From positions 203,726 through 240,090 of the forward strand of contig NZ_QBKZ01000024.1 of the NCBI RefSeq assembly GCF_003056725.1: DNA of 36,365 nt, given 5' to 3'. Below, piece by piece: positions 1-9,907 of the stretch (positions are counted from its first letter, which is position 1; each line of letters begins with the position of its first letter). Below the pieces are notes generated by a model. That model did not search any database. It was not told the origin of the DNA and saw nothing but the letters and a program-made list of their open reading frames with translations. The stretch comes from Mangrovicoccus ximenensis (GTDB lineage Bacteria > Pseudomonadota > Alphaproteobacteria > Rhodobacterales > Rhodobacteraceae). A program made the position numbers and the translations under genes.

Positions 1-2
1 CG

Positions 3-587
3 GCTCGGCGCCACTTGCCTGAAGGTCCGCCAGGGCGGCCGCGCCGCCATCGTTGCCCGGACCGATGGCGCAATCGATGGCGACGGCCGGGCGCGGCCAT
101 GGGACGCGGCGGCGACCGGATGGAGGGCGGCGGCGGATCGGACCGGATGCTCGGCGCGGCAGGCGACGACAAGGTCTGGGGCGGACGCGGCAGCGATCAC
201 CTCGACGGCGGGATCGGCAACGACACGCTGAGCGGCGGAGACGGCGCCGACCGTCTCTTGGGCCGCGACCAGAACGACCGGCTCTTCGGCAATGCCGGAG
301 CGGACTGGCTCGATGGCGGGCGGGGCAGCGACCTGATGACCGGCGGCCGGGGCGCCGACAGCTTCGTCTTCGACATCGGCGCCAATCTCGGCGCGCGGGA
401 CGAGATCACGGATTTCGACGTGACCGACGACCGGCTTCTGCTGTCGGGCGGCGCTTCCCTTCCCGCGCTGCTCGACCGGGCCGAACAGCACGGCAGCGAC
501 GTGCATTTCGCCTTCGGCGGCGGCGCGGAGCTGTGGCTGCGCGATGTCGAGCTGGCGGCGCTCGAGGCCCGGACCGAGCTGCTCTGA
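3..587 (+). CDS. RTX-type calcium-binding protein, C-terminal part (5' end open)
   Basis: The frame is open to the left edge of the window, so the true start is probably outside. From about position 99 the protein is a run of RTX nonapeptides (GGxGxDxLxG type, such as GGIGNDTLSGGDGADRLLG). These form a Ca2+-binding parallel beta roll in proteins exported by type I secretion. The tail after the repeats (DSFVFDIG, then DEITDFDVTDDRLLL) is the usual C-terminal RTX ending: an aromatic/hydrophobic block and a 'I.DF...D.L.L' motif that sits before the secretion signal. The first 30 codons do not look RTX-like, and bases 52-81 are repeated near the right window end, so the upstream join may be a rearrangement. 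An ATG at 99 is an alternative start. The function beyond Ca2+ binding and secretion cannot be read. Confidence 0.7.
   Translation, partial: ARRHLPEGPPGRPRRHRCPDRWRNRWRRPGAAMGRGGDRMEGGGGSDRMLGAAGDDKVWGGRGSDHLDGGIGNDTLSGGDGADRLLGRDQNDRLFGNAGADWLDGGRGSDLMTGGRGADSFVFDIGANLGARDEITDFDVTDDRLLLSGGASLPALLDRAEQHGSDVHFAFGGGAELWLRDVELAALEARTELL
52..81 (+). repeat. 30-base direct repeat, left copy (partner at 36297-36326)
   Basis: Bases 52-81 and 36297-36326 match at 29 of 30 positions, with an uninterrupted identical 22-base stretch (GTTGCCCGGACCGATGGCGC followed by AA). Both copies have the same orientation and lie within about 80 bases of a window end. The flanking sequences differ. The origin is unknown. 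Confidence 0.8.
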
Positions 588-610
588 TCCGGGCCCGGCA
601 GGATCAGCAG
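579..610. terminator. Hairpin between convergent genes
   Basis: TGATCC (585-590) pairs with GGATCA (601-606), and CTGC (579-582) with GCAG (607-610) after a two-base bulge. The stem overlaps both convergent stop codons, ending the RTX gene at 587 and the oxidoreductase gene at 604. There is no clear T-run, so it is a candidate only. Confidence 0.4.
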
Positions 611-1899
611 GGCAGCGTGATGCCGTGCTCCGCAAGGAGGCCGCCCACCGCGACCTGCTGCCCCCGGTCGATCGACACATTGGCGGCGATGCCGGTCAGG
701 ATCGACCAGGCGCCGTCGACATGGCTGGAGCTGCGGCCATAGCGGTCGGGCGCGACGTCCGGGTCGAAGAGATAGCCCAGCATCACCGGGTCGGCGCCGC
801 CATGGTCGCCCTCGCCCTGCCAGACATCGAGCACCTTGGGCGCCTCGCCCGCACGGTGCAGCACGGTGGTCATCGACTCGCGCCCTTCGGCCCGCTCGCG
901 CTGCCCGCCGAAGACGCCATGGACCTCGACATGGCGGTGGGTCAGCTCGCCCTCCGTGCCCTGGAAGGTGATGTCGAGCCCTTCCCAAGGGGAGTAGGCG
1001 GTCAGCGTGTAGTTCAGGAGCGCCCCCGAACCGTAGCGGGCATGGACCTGCATCGTGTCCTCGATGGTGATGTCCGGATCGAAGACGCAGCGGTCGCGCA
1101 GGTAGCCGTCATCGGCTTCGGCCTCGAGATACATCGTCCTGAGCTTCTCGTCCGCTTCCAGATCCATGCGGAACTGGCAGGCCGCAGACGAGGCGCAGGA
1201 ATGGCAGCGCGGACCGCGCGGGGTCAGGCCCATCGCGTCGCCGGTCTCGGGACGGTACATGTGCCGCGCGCCATGGGCGCTGACGACCTCCGGCGTGGAG
1301 CCGAGCCACCAGTTCACCAGGTCGAAATGGTGGGTGGACTTGTGCACCAGGAGCCCGCCCGAGCGGTCCTTGTAGCGGTGCCAGCGGCGGAAATAGTCGG
1401 CGCCATGCACCCGGTCGAGATGCCAGCGGAAATCGATCGCGGTGATCTCGCCGATGGCCCCCGACATCAGCAGGTCCTTTATCTGCGTCCGCGCCGGGGT
1501 GTAGCGGTAATTGAAGGTGACCGTGACCTTGCGGCCGGTGTCCTTCTGCGCATCGAGGATCGCCTTCAGCTTCGACAGGTCGATGGTCATCGGCTTTTCC
1601 GTGATCACGTCGCAGCCGGCCCGCATCGCCGCCACGATGTAGTCGTGATGCAGGTCGTCCGGGACGGTGACGATCACCGTGTCGGGCTTCTGCTCGGAGA
1701 GCATCTTGGGGAACTCCGCCGCGGTGTAGGTGGCAATGCCGTTGCCGCCCGGATCGGGCACCTCGGAGGCCGACAGCGCCAGGCGGCGCTCGTTCACGTC
1801 GCAGAGCCCGACAAGGTCGTTCCCCCCGGCATAGGTCTCGGCGACGGCGCTGCGGAACATCGTGTGGCGGGAGCCGGTCCCGACGATTGCGTATCTCAT
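604..1899 (-). CDS. Gfo/Idh/MocA family NAD(P)-dependent oxidoreductase with a four-cysteine insert
   Basis: 431 residues starting MRYAIVG. The N-terminal Rossmann fold has its dinucleotide loop at about residues 6-12, and the family's EKP motif with its catalytic-site lysine is at 101-103. The C-terminal alpha/beta domain contains HKSTHHFDLVNWW (186-198), the usual substrate-pocket histidines. The family oxidises or epimerises sugars, inositols and sugar acids. Unusual for the family are cysteines 232, 235, 241 and 271 (C-x2-C-x5-C-x29-C), which look like a metal or Fe-S site. I chose the ATG at 1899 because the Rossmann fold starts there; the 46 upstream in-frame codons have no family character. 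It lies downstream of the ABC genes on the same strand, separated by 209 bases with hairpins. It probably processes the imported substrate; the exact sugar cannot be named. Confidence 0.88.
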   Translation of the reverse strand: MRYAIVGTGSRHTMFRSAVAETYAGGNDLVGLCDVNERRLALSASEVPDPGGNGIATYTAAEFPKMLSEQKPDTVIVTVPDDLHHDYIVAAMRAGCDVITEKPMTIDLSKLKAILDAQKDTGRKVTVTFNYRYTPARTQIKDLLMSGAIGEITAIDFRWHLDRVHGADYFRRWHRYKDRSGGLLVHKSTHHFDLVNWWLGSTPEVVSAHGARHMYRPETGDAMGLTPRGPRCHSCASSAACQFRMDLEADEKLRTMYLEAEADDGYLRDRCVFDPDITIEDTMQVHARYGSGALLNYTLTAYSPWEGLDITFQGTEGELTHRHVEVHGVFGGQRERAEGRESMTTVLHRAGEAPKVLDVWQGEGDHGGADPVMLGYLFDPDVAPDRYGRSSSHVDGAWSILTGIAANVSIDRGQQVAVGGLLAEHGITLPC

Positions 1900-1992
1900 C
1901 TCGTGTCTCTCGGTCGGAAAGGCGCAGGCAGGGTCCTGCGTCAGTGTACAGGAACAGGTCCGGAACGGCCAAGGCCGTCCGGGTGGATCGGT

Positions 1993-2022
1993 CCGCCCGC
2001 GCCTGAACAAGGGCGCGGGCGG
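1993..2022 (-). terminator. Strong GC hairpin between the ABC ATPase and oxidoreductase genes
   Basis: CCGCCCGCGCC (1993-2003) and GGCGCGGGCGG (2012-2022) form a perfect 11-bp stem with an 8-base loop. No T-run follows on either strand. It sits in the 209-base gap (1900-2108) that breaks the otherwise tight operon, so it may attenuate read-through or stabilise the upstream mRNA end. A second perfect palindrome, GGGCTCCGGAGCCC, is at 2046-2059. No gene is supported in this gap. Confidence 0.45.
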
Positions 2023-2108
2023 CCTGGCGGGCCCCATCGGAGTGAGGGCTCCGGAGCCCGCCTGCGGACCGGGGAGGAAGCACCGGCCCGGCGGGATGCG
2101 GATCGATG

Positions 2109-3176
2109 TCAGGCGCGCCGGAGCGCGCTTCCGTCCTCGGCGAAGACATGGGCATTGGCCGGGTCGAGCCGCAGCGGCAGCACGTCTCCGGTGCGGATCA
2201 CCTGCTGGCCGGGCGCGACCACCGACAGGTTCTCGCCCGAGCGGGTCACGGCATGCAGCACGGTGGTCCCGCCGAGATGCTCGACCAGCTCCACCCGCGC
2301 CTCGCCCAAGCTGGCCCCGCGCTCGCCGCCGACTTCGATATGCTCGGGCCGCACGCCGAAGGTCAGACGCCCCGGCGCCGCGCGGGCGGGAATGCCGGCC
2401 ACGCTCTGGCCCGCCACATCGAGGCCGGACTCCGAGGCCGTGGCATCCAGGAAATTCATCTTGGGCGAGCCGATGAAGCCAGCGACGAAACGGTTGGCGG
2501 GGCTGTTGTAGAGCTCCAGGGGCGTGCCGGCCTGCATCACCTGCCCCGCCTTCAGCACCACGATCCGGTCGGCCATGGTCATCGCCTCGACCTGGTCATG
2601 GGTCACGTAGATCATCGTGTTGCCCAGCCGTTCATGCAGTTGCGAGATCTCGACCCGCATCTGCACGCGCAGCTCGGCGTCGAGGTTCGACAGCGGCTCG
2701 TCGAAAAGGAAGATGTCGGGATCGCGCACGATCGAGCGGCCGATGGCCACCCTCTGGCGCTGCCCGCCCGACAGCGCCTTTGGACGGCGGTCGAGCAGCT
2801 GGGTGATCTGCAGCGTCTCGGCCGCCAAGGTCACCCGCCGGTCGATCTCGGCACGGTTCATCCGCTGGGTCTCAAGCCCGAAGGCCAGGTTCTTGCGGAC
2901 CGTCATGTGCGGGTAGAGCGCATAGCTCTGGAACACCATGGCGATGCCGCGCTTCGAGGCGGGCGTGTCGTTCATCCGGGTGCCGCCGATCATCAGGTCG
3001 CCGTCCGAGATGGTCTCGAGCCCGGCGATCATCCGCAGCAGCGTGGATTTCCCGCAGCCCGAGGGGCCGACGAAGACGGTGAACTGGCCCGGTTCGATAT
3101 CGAGGTCGATGCCCGGGATCACGTCGAGCTGGCCGAAGCGCTTCACGACGTTGCGCAGGCGGATTGGCGTGGACAT
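2109..3176 (-). CDS. ugpC: ABC sugar transporter ATP-binding protein (UgpC/MalK type)
   Basis: 355-residue cytoplasmic ATPase of a carbohydrate importer (CUT1 class). Walker [10 protein letters not shown] is at 37-45, the Q-loop glutamine at 83, the signature LSGGQ at 135-139 and Walker B FLFDEP at 156-161. About 110 C-terminal residues have the OB-fold (TOBE) regulatory segment typical of UgpC/MalK/MsmK, with [10 protein letters not shown]. The ATG at 3176 is 18 bases after the permease stop, and a GGAGA ribosome site precedes it. It is the fourth gene of the minus-strand operon binding protein-permease-permease-ATPase. The symbol reflects similarity of type only; the substrate is not established and such ATPases often serve several permeases. 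Confidence 0.9.
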   Translation of the reverse strand: MSTPIRLRNVVKRFGQLDVIPGIDLDIEPGQFTVFVGPSGCGKSTLLRMIAGLETISDGDLMIGGTRMNDTPASKRGIAMVFQSYALYPHMTVRKNLAFGLETQRMNRAEIDRRVTLAAETLQITQLLDRRPKALSGGQRQRVAIGRSIVRDPDIFLFDEPLSNLDAELRVQMRVEISQLHERLGNTMIYVTHDQVEAMTMADRIVVLKAGQVMQAGTPLELYNSPANRFVAGFIGSPKMNFLDATASESGLDVAGQSVAGIPARAAPGRLTFGVRPEHIEVGGERGASLGEARVELVEHLGGTTVLHAVTRSGENLSVVAPGQQVIRTGDVLPLRLDPANAHVFAEDGSALRRA

Positions 3177-3194
3177 GGATGGTCTCCTTTGGGC

Positions 3195-4073
3195 TCAGCG
3201 CTTCATGCCGGTGGTGGCGATGCCTTCGATCAGCAGGCGCTGGAAGAAGAGGAAGATCAGGAAGATCGGGATCAGCGACAGCACAGACATGGCGAAGAGG
3301 GCGTTCCAGTTGGTCGAGCCCGAACTGTCGATGAAGGAGCGCAGCGCGAGCTGCACGGTATAGAGGCCGGTATCGCTGATGTAGATGAGCGGGCCGAAGA
3401 AATCCTCCCAGGTCCAGATGAAGGAGAAGATCGCGGCGGTTGCCAGCACCGGCAGCGACAGGGGCAGCATGATGCGGGTGTAGATCCGCCAGGGGCTGCA
3501 GCCGTCCATCATCGCCGCCTCGTCGAGCTCCTTCGGGATGCCGCGGAAGAACTGCACCATCAGGAAGATGAAGAAGGCGTCGACCGCGAAGTACTTGGGC
3601 AGGATCAGCGGCAGCCAGGTGTTCACCCAGCCGAGTTCCAGGAACAGGATGTATTGCGGGATCAGCGTGACATGGTAGGGCAGCATCAGCGTGCCCAGCA
3701 TCAGCGCGAACCAGACCGCCTTGCCGCGGAACTGCAGCCGGGTGAAGGCGAAGGCCGCCAGCGATGCCGCCAGCACGTTGCCGATGGTGGCGAGCGTGGC
3801 GATGATCAGCGAGTTCAGGAAGAACTTGCCGAAGCTGATCTGCAGGCCGAACCAGCCGTCCTTGTAGGCCTCGACGGTGACCTGCGACGGGATCAGGCTG
3901 GTATTGCCGCCGAAGAGGTCGTCGGCCGGCCTGAGCGACCCCGCCAGCATCCACAGGATCGGGTAGAGCATCACGAAGGACACCGCCATCAGCACGGCAT
4001 GGCTGATCCCCGAGCGCAGCATCGGATAGGCGGGCGCCTCTCCGGGCATGGTATGGGCCGTGGCATCAGTCAT
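3195..4073 (-). CDS. ABC sugar transporter permease (MalG/UgpE type)
   Basis: 292 residues with about six membrane segments, the first at roughly residues 20-40 (AVLMAVSFVMLYPILWMLAG). The coupling-helix motif EAAMMDGCSPW is about two thirds along; it contacts the ATPase and identifies a binding-protein-dependent inner-membrane permease. The C-terminus ends in GMKR, as is common in MalG-type subunits. I chose the ATG at 4073, which overlaps the end of the preceding permease gene by 8 bases (translational coupling). The upstream in-frame codons are Arg/Ser-rich and unlike the family. It pairs with the MalF-type subunit at 4066-5007. Confidence 0.9.
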   Translation of the reverse strand: MTDATAHTMPGEAPAYPMLRSGISHAVLMAVSFVMLYPILWMLAGSLRPADDLFGGNTSLIPSQVTVEAYKDGWFGLQISFGKFFLNSLIIATLATIGNVLAASLAAFAFTRLQFRGKAVWFALMLGTLMLPYHVTLIPQYILFLELGWVNTWLPLILPKYFAVDAFFIFLMVQFFRGIPKELDEAAMMDGCSPWRIYTRIMLPLSLPVLATAAIFSFIWTWEDFFGPLIYISDTGLYTVQLALRSFIDSSGSTNWNALFAMSVLSLIPIFLIFLFFQRLLIEGIATTGMKR

Positions 4074-5007
4074 CGTAATGCACCCAGTATTTCGTCGACA
4101 GGAAGGAGAGCGCCGTGAAGGCGGCGATGATCGCGACCAGTACCCAGGCCAGCGCCGAGGCATAGCCCATGCGGAAATAGCCGAAGGCCTCCTGGTAGAG
4201 GTAGAGCGTGTAGAACAGCGTGGAGTTCACCGGACCGCCGGTTCCGCCCGAGACGATGAAGGCCGGGGTGAAGGCCTTGAAGGCGTCGATCGTCTGGATC
4301 ACCAGGTTGAAGAAGATCACCGGCGTCAGCAGCGGCAGGGTGATGCGGAAGAACTGGCGCCGCTTGGACGCGCCGTCCATGCTGGCGGCCTCGTACATGT
4401 CATGCGGGATCTGCCGCAGGCCCGCGAGGAAGATGATCATCGGCGAACCGAACTGCCAGACCGACAGGATCACCAGCGTGTAGAGCGAATAGTTCGGATT
4501 CGAGATCCAGCTCGGCCCCTCGATGCCGAAGGTCCACAAGAGGTCGTTGACCAGCCCGTCAGCGGCGAAGAGCTGGCGCCACAGGACGGCGATGGCCACG
4601 GACGCGCCGAGGAGCGACGGCAGGTAGAAGATCGCGCGGTAGATCGGCAGGCCCCTGAGCCCGCGGTTCAGCATCATCGCGACGCCGAGCGCGAAGGCCA
4701 GCTTCAGCGGGACGGACAGCGCGACATAGAGAAAGGTGACCTTCATGGCGGCGCCGAAATTCGGATCGGCCGTGGCCATGCGCACGTAATTCGCGACGCC
4801 GACGAAGCGCGGCGAGGACAGCAGGTCGTAATCGGTGAAGCTCAGGTACAGCGAGCCGAGGGCCGGACCGATGGTCAGGCAGAAGAAGCCGATCAGCCAG
4901 GGCGACAGGAACAGGTAGCCCGGCAGGTTGCGCCGGAGGGCCTCGGAAAAGCGGGAGGCGGGGCGGCGCCCCTCCTCCCATTCGGTGGATGCGGTTTCCA
5001 TCGTCAC
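4066..5007 (-). CDS. ABC sugar transporter permease (MalF/UgpA type)
   Basis: 313 residues. A charged cytoplasmic N-terminus is followed by the first membrane helix (LPGYLFLSPWLIGFFCLTIG) and five more. The coupling motif EAASMDGASKRRQFFRITLP lies near residue 215. This is the larger-type permease partner of CUT1 importers. The start is read as GTG at 5007, four bases after the binding-protein stop, because GAGG sits 7 bases upstream. An ATG two codons later (5001) is the alternative. It overlaps the next permease gene by 8 bases. Confidence 0.9.
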   Translation of the reverse strand: MTMETASTEWEEGRRPASRFSEALRRNLPGYLFLSPWLIGFFCLTIGPALGSLYLSFTDYDLLSSPRFVGVANYVRMATADPNFGAAMKVTFLYVALSVPLKLAFALGVAMMLNRGLRGLPIYRAIFYLPSLLGASVAIAVLWRQLFAADGLVNDLLWTFGIEGPSWISNPNYSLYTLVILSVWQFGSPMIIFLAGLRQIPHDMYEAASMDGASKRRQFFRITLPLLTPVIFFNLVIQTIDAFKAFTPAFIVSGGTGGPVNSTLFYTLYLYQEAFGYFRMGYASALAWVLVAIIAAFTALSFLSTKYWVHYDD

Positions 5008-5011
5008 CGGC

Positions 5012-6298
5012 TCACCTCGTCAGGCTGGAGACGGATTCCTCCACCAGCTTGCGGCCGCCTTCCGCCGGGTTCACCATGCCGAAGGCCACCTCCTGGCTGA
5101 TCTTCAGCTGGATCGAGTAGATCTCGCCCGCGCCCTTCGGCGGCGGCGGCGGCAGATCCCCGGCAAGGTCGCCGAGCGCCGAGATGTAGCTGACCGATTT
5201 CTTCTGCGCCTCGCCGAGCTCGGGCAGCAGCGCCTCGCGGATCTCCGGCGAGGCCGGCACGCCGCGGTCGAGCCCGAGGATCAGCGCGCCGCGCGGGTCG
5301 CGCACCAGGAAATTGGCGAGGCTGACGGCGGCTTCCGGGGCCTTCGATTTCGCCGAGACCACGAACATCTGCGACGGCTTCAGGTAGTGACCCGGCGCAC
5401 CGTCCGGAAGCACAGGCAGCGCCGCCATGTCGAGCGAGGCCTTGTTGACCTCCTGATAGCCGACGAACTGGTTGGAGAAGGCGTAATCCGTGGCCGCGGT
5501 GCCCAGCGTGATCGGCGAGGTTTCGAGCGAGTTCTTGAACTGCGCCTGAACGTCGGCCGGGACGCAGCCCCTGGCCTCGCGCAGCTTCGCCCAGTAGTCG
5601 AACCATTCGCCCGCGTCGTCGGCATCATAGCCGATCCCGCCCGCCTCGGTGTAGAGCCCCTTGCCGCGCTGCGCCAGCCAGACCTCGAAGCTGTTGCCCT
5701 GCCCGCTGGTATCGGCGGTGGCATAGAAACGGCGCCGCGGCGTGCCGTCCTTGAAGGCCGCGCATTTCTCGGCGAACTCTTCCCAAGTGGTGCCGAAGCC
5801 CGGGGCCTCGATCCCAGCCTCGTCCCAGGCGGCCTTGTCGACCAGCATGCCGAAGGCGTTGACGCCGACATTGGCACCATAGAGCTTGCCGTCGACCGAA
5901 CAGGACTTCAGGTTGGCCTGGCCGAAATCCGAGATCTTCAACTCATTGCCGAGATACTCGTCCAGCGGCAGAAGCGTGCCCCGACCGGCGTATTCGAAGA
6001 GATAGCGGTAATCCATCTGGATCAGGTCCGGCGCATTGCCGCCCGCAACCTGGGTCGCCAGCCGGGTCCAGTAATCGTCCCAGCCCATGTATTCGGTACC
6101 GACGGAAACCGCGTCGTCGCTGGCCGCCTCGAAGCCGCGGATCGCCTCCGTGGTGCGGCGGGCGCGTTCCTCGTTGCCCCACCAGACCATGCGGATCGGC
6201 GTCCCCGCTGCCCGCGCCATCGGCGCGAGCCCCGATGCAAGCGCAAGCCCCATCCCTCCGGCGAGCAGCTGCCGCCGGCCGATCATCGCGTTCCTCAT
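5012..6298 (-). CDS. ABC transporter extracellular sugar-binding protein, Tat-type signal
   Basis: 428 residues. The N-terminus MRNAMIGRRQLLAGG carries a twin-arginine motif, then a hydrophobic stretch and an ARA/A-type cleavage site near residue 30, so it is probably exported folded. The mature part starts TPIRMVWWGNEERARR and contains WDDYWTRLATQVAGGNAPDL, the pattern of family 1 solute-binding proteins for sugars. The ATG at 6298 has a strong GGGAGG ribosome site 8 bases upstream; the 38 codons upstream have none. It is the first gene of the operon, divergent from the LysR gene across 188 bases. The ligand is probably a mono- or oligosaccharide or polyol, not determined. Confidence 0.9.
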   Translation of the reverse strand: MRNAMIGRRQLLAGGMGLALASGLAPMARAAGTPIRMVWWGNEERARRTTEAIRGFEAASDDAVSVGTEYMGWDDYWTRLATQVAGGNAPDLIQMDYRYLFEYAGRGTLLPLDEYLGNELKISDFGQANLKSCSVDGKLYGANVGVNAFGMLVDKAAWDEAGIEAPGFGTTWEEFAEKCAAFKDGTPRRRFYATADTSGQGNSFEVWLAQRGKGLYTEAGGIGYDADDAGEWFDYWAKLREARGCVPADVQAQFKNSLETSPITLGTAATDYAFSNQFVGYQEVNKASLDMAALPVLPDGAPGHYLKPSQMFVVSAKSKAPEAAVSLANFLVRDPRGALILGLDRGVPASPEIREALLPELGEAQKKSVSYISALGDLAGDLPPPPPKGAGEIYSIQLKISQEVAFGMVNPAEGGRKLVEESVSSLTR

Positions 6299-6431
6299 CC
6301 GGTTTCCTCCCTGGACGATGCTGTTTTCGTCGCGCTGCGTCCGGTCTTCCGCCTTGGCCGCAGGCCCGGCAGCGCTGCCCCTCGCAACGCTGCCGCCGGG
6401 AAAGGCTAGCAAGCGGTTTTCTATTTATGAA

Positions 6432-6454
6432 ATACAATTTTTCGGCCATTGTAT
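6432..6454. promoter_or_regulatory. Candidate LysR operator (ATACAAT-N9-ATTGTAT)
   Basis: A perfect 7-bp inverted repeat, ATACAAT (6432-6438) and ATTGTAT (6448-6454), contains a T-N11-A core. It lies in the AT-rich part of the intergenic region between the divergent ABC operon and the LysR gene. This is the expected position for a LysR-type regulator controlling both directions. Promoter elements could not be placed with confidence. Confidence 0.55.
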
Positions 6455-6486
6455 AAAACGTCTTTATAGCGACCGGGGAGGCAGCC

Positions 6487-7428
6487 ATGGACAAGATGCT
6501 GGAACAGTTCCTGGCTGTCGCCGAGGCCGGCAGCTTCCTTGCCGCCGCCGATGTCCTGGCCGTGTCGCAGCCCGCGCTGAGCTACAACATCCGCAAGCTC
6601 GAGCAGTCTCTCGGCGTCGTGCTGTTCGAACGGACCTCGCGCGGGGTGCGGCTGACCGAGGCGGGCGAGACCCTGCACGAGAACGCGCTGATCATGCGGC
6701 GGCTCTACGGCAACGCGCTGGAGCGGATCGAGCGGCAGCGCGCCAAGGCCGAACACGGCATCAGCATCGGATCGGGCTATTCCTCTTGGGACCTGTTCCT
6801 GAAGGACATCGTGATGGAGCAGTTCCGCCTGCATCCGCAGGCCCCGATCCATGTCTCGCTGGGCACGGCGCTGCGCTGCATGAACCAGCTTCTGGCCGGG
6901 GACATCTCGCTGTTCATCGGCAACCGCATCCCCGGCTTCGCCCATTCCAACGCGGTGGAGTTCCTGCCGATGGGAATGTCGGAGGACTGCTATTTCGCGC
7001 GCGAGGGCCATCCGCTGCTGGGCGCACCGCGCTCCAAGGCCGAGATATTCGCCTGGCCGAGCGTGCTGGCCATGCCCTCGGAGTCGCGGCTCAAGCGGCT
7101 CCTGACCGAGGAGGCCGAGCCGCTGCCGGTGCTGCCGCCGGGCAGCTACGGCCACGCCTTCACCTCGTCCTCGCTTGCCGTCTGCCTCGACTTCCTGCGC
7201 GAGGCCGAGGCGGTACTGACCCACAGCGTTCTGCTGGCGCCCTATCTGGCGCGGGAGGGCGTGCACCAGATCGAGCTGGCCCCGGGCGAGGAGCACCAGG
7301 CCTGGCCGCTGGGCATCTACGTCGTGGCGGAGTCGCTCGGAGATCCCAAAGTCTCGGAGATGGTCGAGCTGATTTCGGAACGGCTCCGCGCCCTCGACCT
7401 GCCCCCCGTCCCGGGCACTGGCGAATAA
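6487..7428 (+). CDS. LysR-family transcriptional regulator, divergent from the ABC operon
   Basis: 313 residues. The N-terminal winged helix (residues 1-60) has the canonical pattern AGSFLAAADVLAVSQPALSY then IRKLEQSLGVVLFERT. A periplasmic-binding-like effector domain follows from about residue 90. The ATG at 6487 has GGGGAGGC upstream. It is likely the regulator of the divergent ABC/oxidoreductase genes, binding the inverted repeat at 6432-6454. Although it lies next to katG, it lacks the paired redox cysteines of OxyR, so I do not assign it to peroxide sensing. Confidence 0.88.
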   Translation: MDKMLEQFLAVAEAGSFLAAADVLAVSQPALSYNIRKLEQSLGVVLFERTSRGVRLTEAGETLHENALIMRRLYGNALERIERQRAKAEHGISIGSGYSSWDLFLKDIVMEQFRLHPQAPIHVSLGTALRCMNQLLAGDISLFIGNRIPGFAHSNAVEFLPMGMSEDCYFAREGHPLLGAPRSKAEIFAWPSVLAMPSESRLKRLLTEEAEPLPVLPPGSYGHAFTSSSLAVCLDFLREAEAVLTHSVLLAPYLAREGVHQIELAPGEEHQAWPLGIYVVAESLGDPKVSEMVELISERLRALDLPPVPGTGE

Positions 7429-7439
7429 CATGACTCTCT

Positions 7440-7476
7440 GATGAAAGTTCCATGAATCGATAAGAACTCCTGATCG
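7440..7476 (+). promoter_or_regulatory. Direct-repeat region upstream of katG, possible regulator site
   Basis: GATGAAAGTTCC (7440-7451) and GATAAGAACTCC (7459-7470) repeat with a 19-base period and are each followed by ATG/TGAT half-sites. The spacing of about two helical turns would suit a tetrameric LysR protein such as OxyR. The match to the OxyR consensus is poor. The rest of 7429-7624 holds only the katG ribosome site (AGGAGGA, 7614-7620). Confidence 0.25.
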
Positions 7477-7594
7477 CTGTGTTCAGAATTTACGATGTGA
7501 TTCCGGCGATGCGCTTCGCTAGGCTCCTCGTGACGGGAGGAGACACACCACCGCAGGAACCGGAGCGCCGGCCCTGCGGGGTCTTTCCCTGTAG

Positions 7595-9802
<2,208 letters not shown>

Positions 9803-9810
9803 CCCCTGCC

Positions 9811-9837
9811 CTCCCCGCGTGCATGCCGCGCGGGGAG
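9811..9837 (+). terminator. Hairpin after katG
   Basis: CTCCCCGCG (9811-9819) and CGCGGGGAG (9829-9837) form a perfect 9-bp stem eight bases after the katG stop. A C-run rather than a T-run follows, so it is a terminator-like stem of uncertain efficiency. The remaining gap to bioM contains a TTGACA hexamer at 9871-9876 that could be a -35 element; its -10 is poor. Confidence 0.5.
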
Positions 9838-9907
9838 CCCCCACCAAGGTCCCGCGCGGCACTCCCGCGCTTGACATTCACCCTGTTTTGACGCCCCTAC
9901 GGCTGCC

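Noticed and set aside
544..4118. Long plus-strand open frames (544-2511 and 2106-4118) opposite the sugar operon
   Set aside because: They mirror well-supported minus-strand genes with all family motifs. Their products are compositional artefacts of GC-rich third positions.
6487..7428. LysR gene adjacent to katG taken as oxyR
   Set aside because: It lacks the paired, spaced redox cysteines and other OxyR sequence features. It is divergent from the ABC operon with a dyad between them, so the sugar operon is the better target.
9803..9907. BioR box or riboswitch upstream of bioM
   Set aside because: No TTAT-N2-ATAA type sequence is present, and the 105 bases hold only the katG hairpin and a weak -35-like hexamer.
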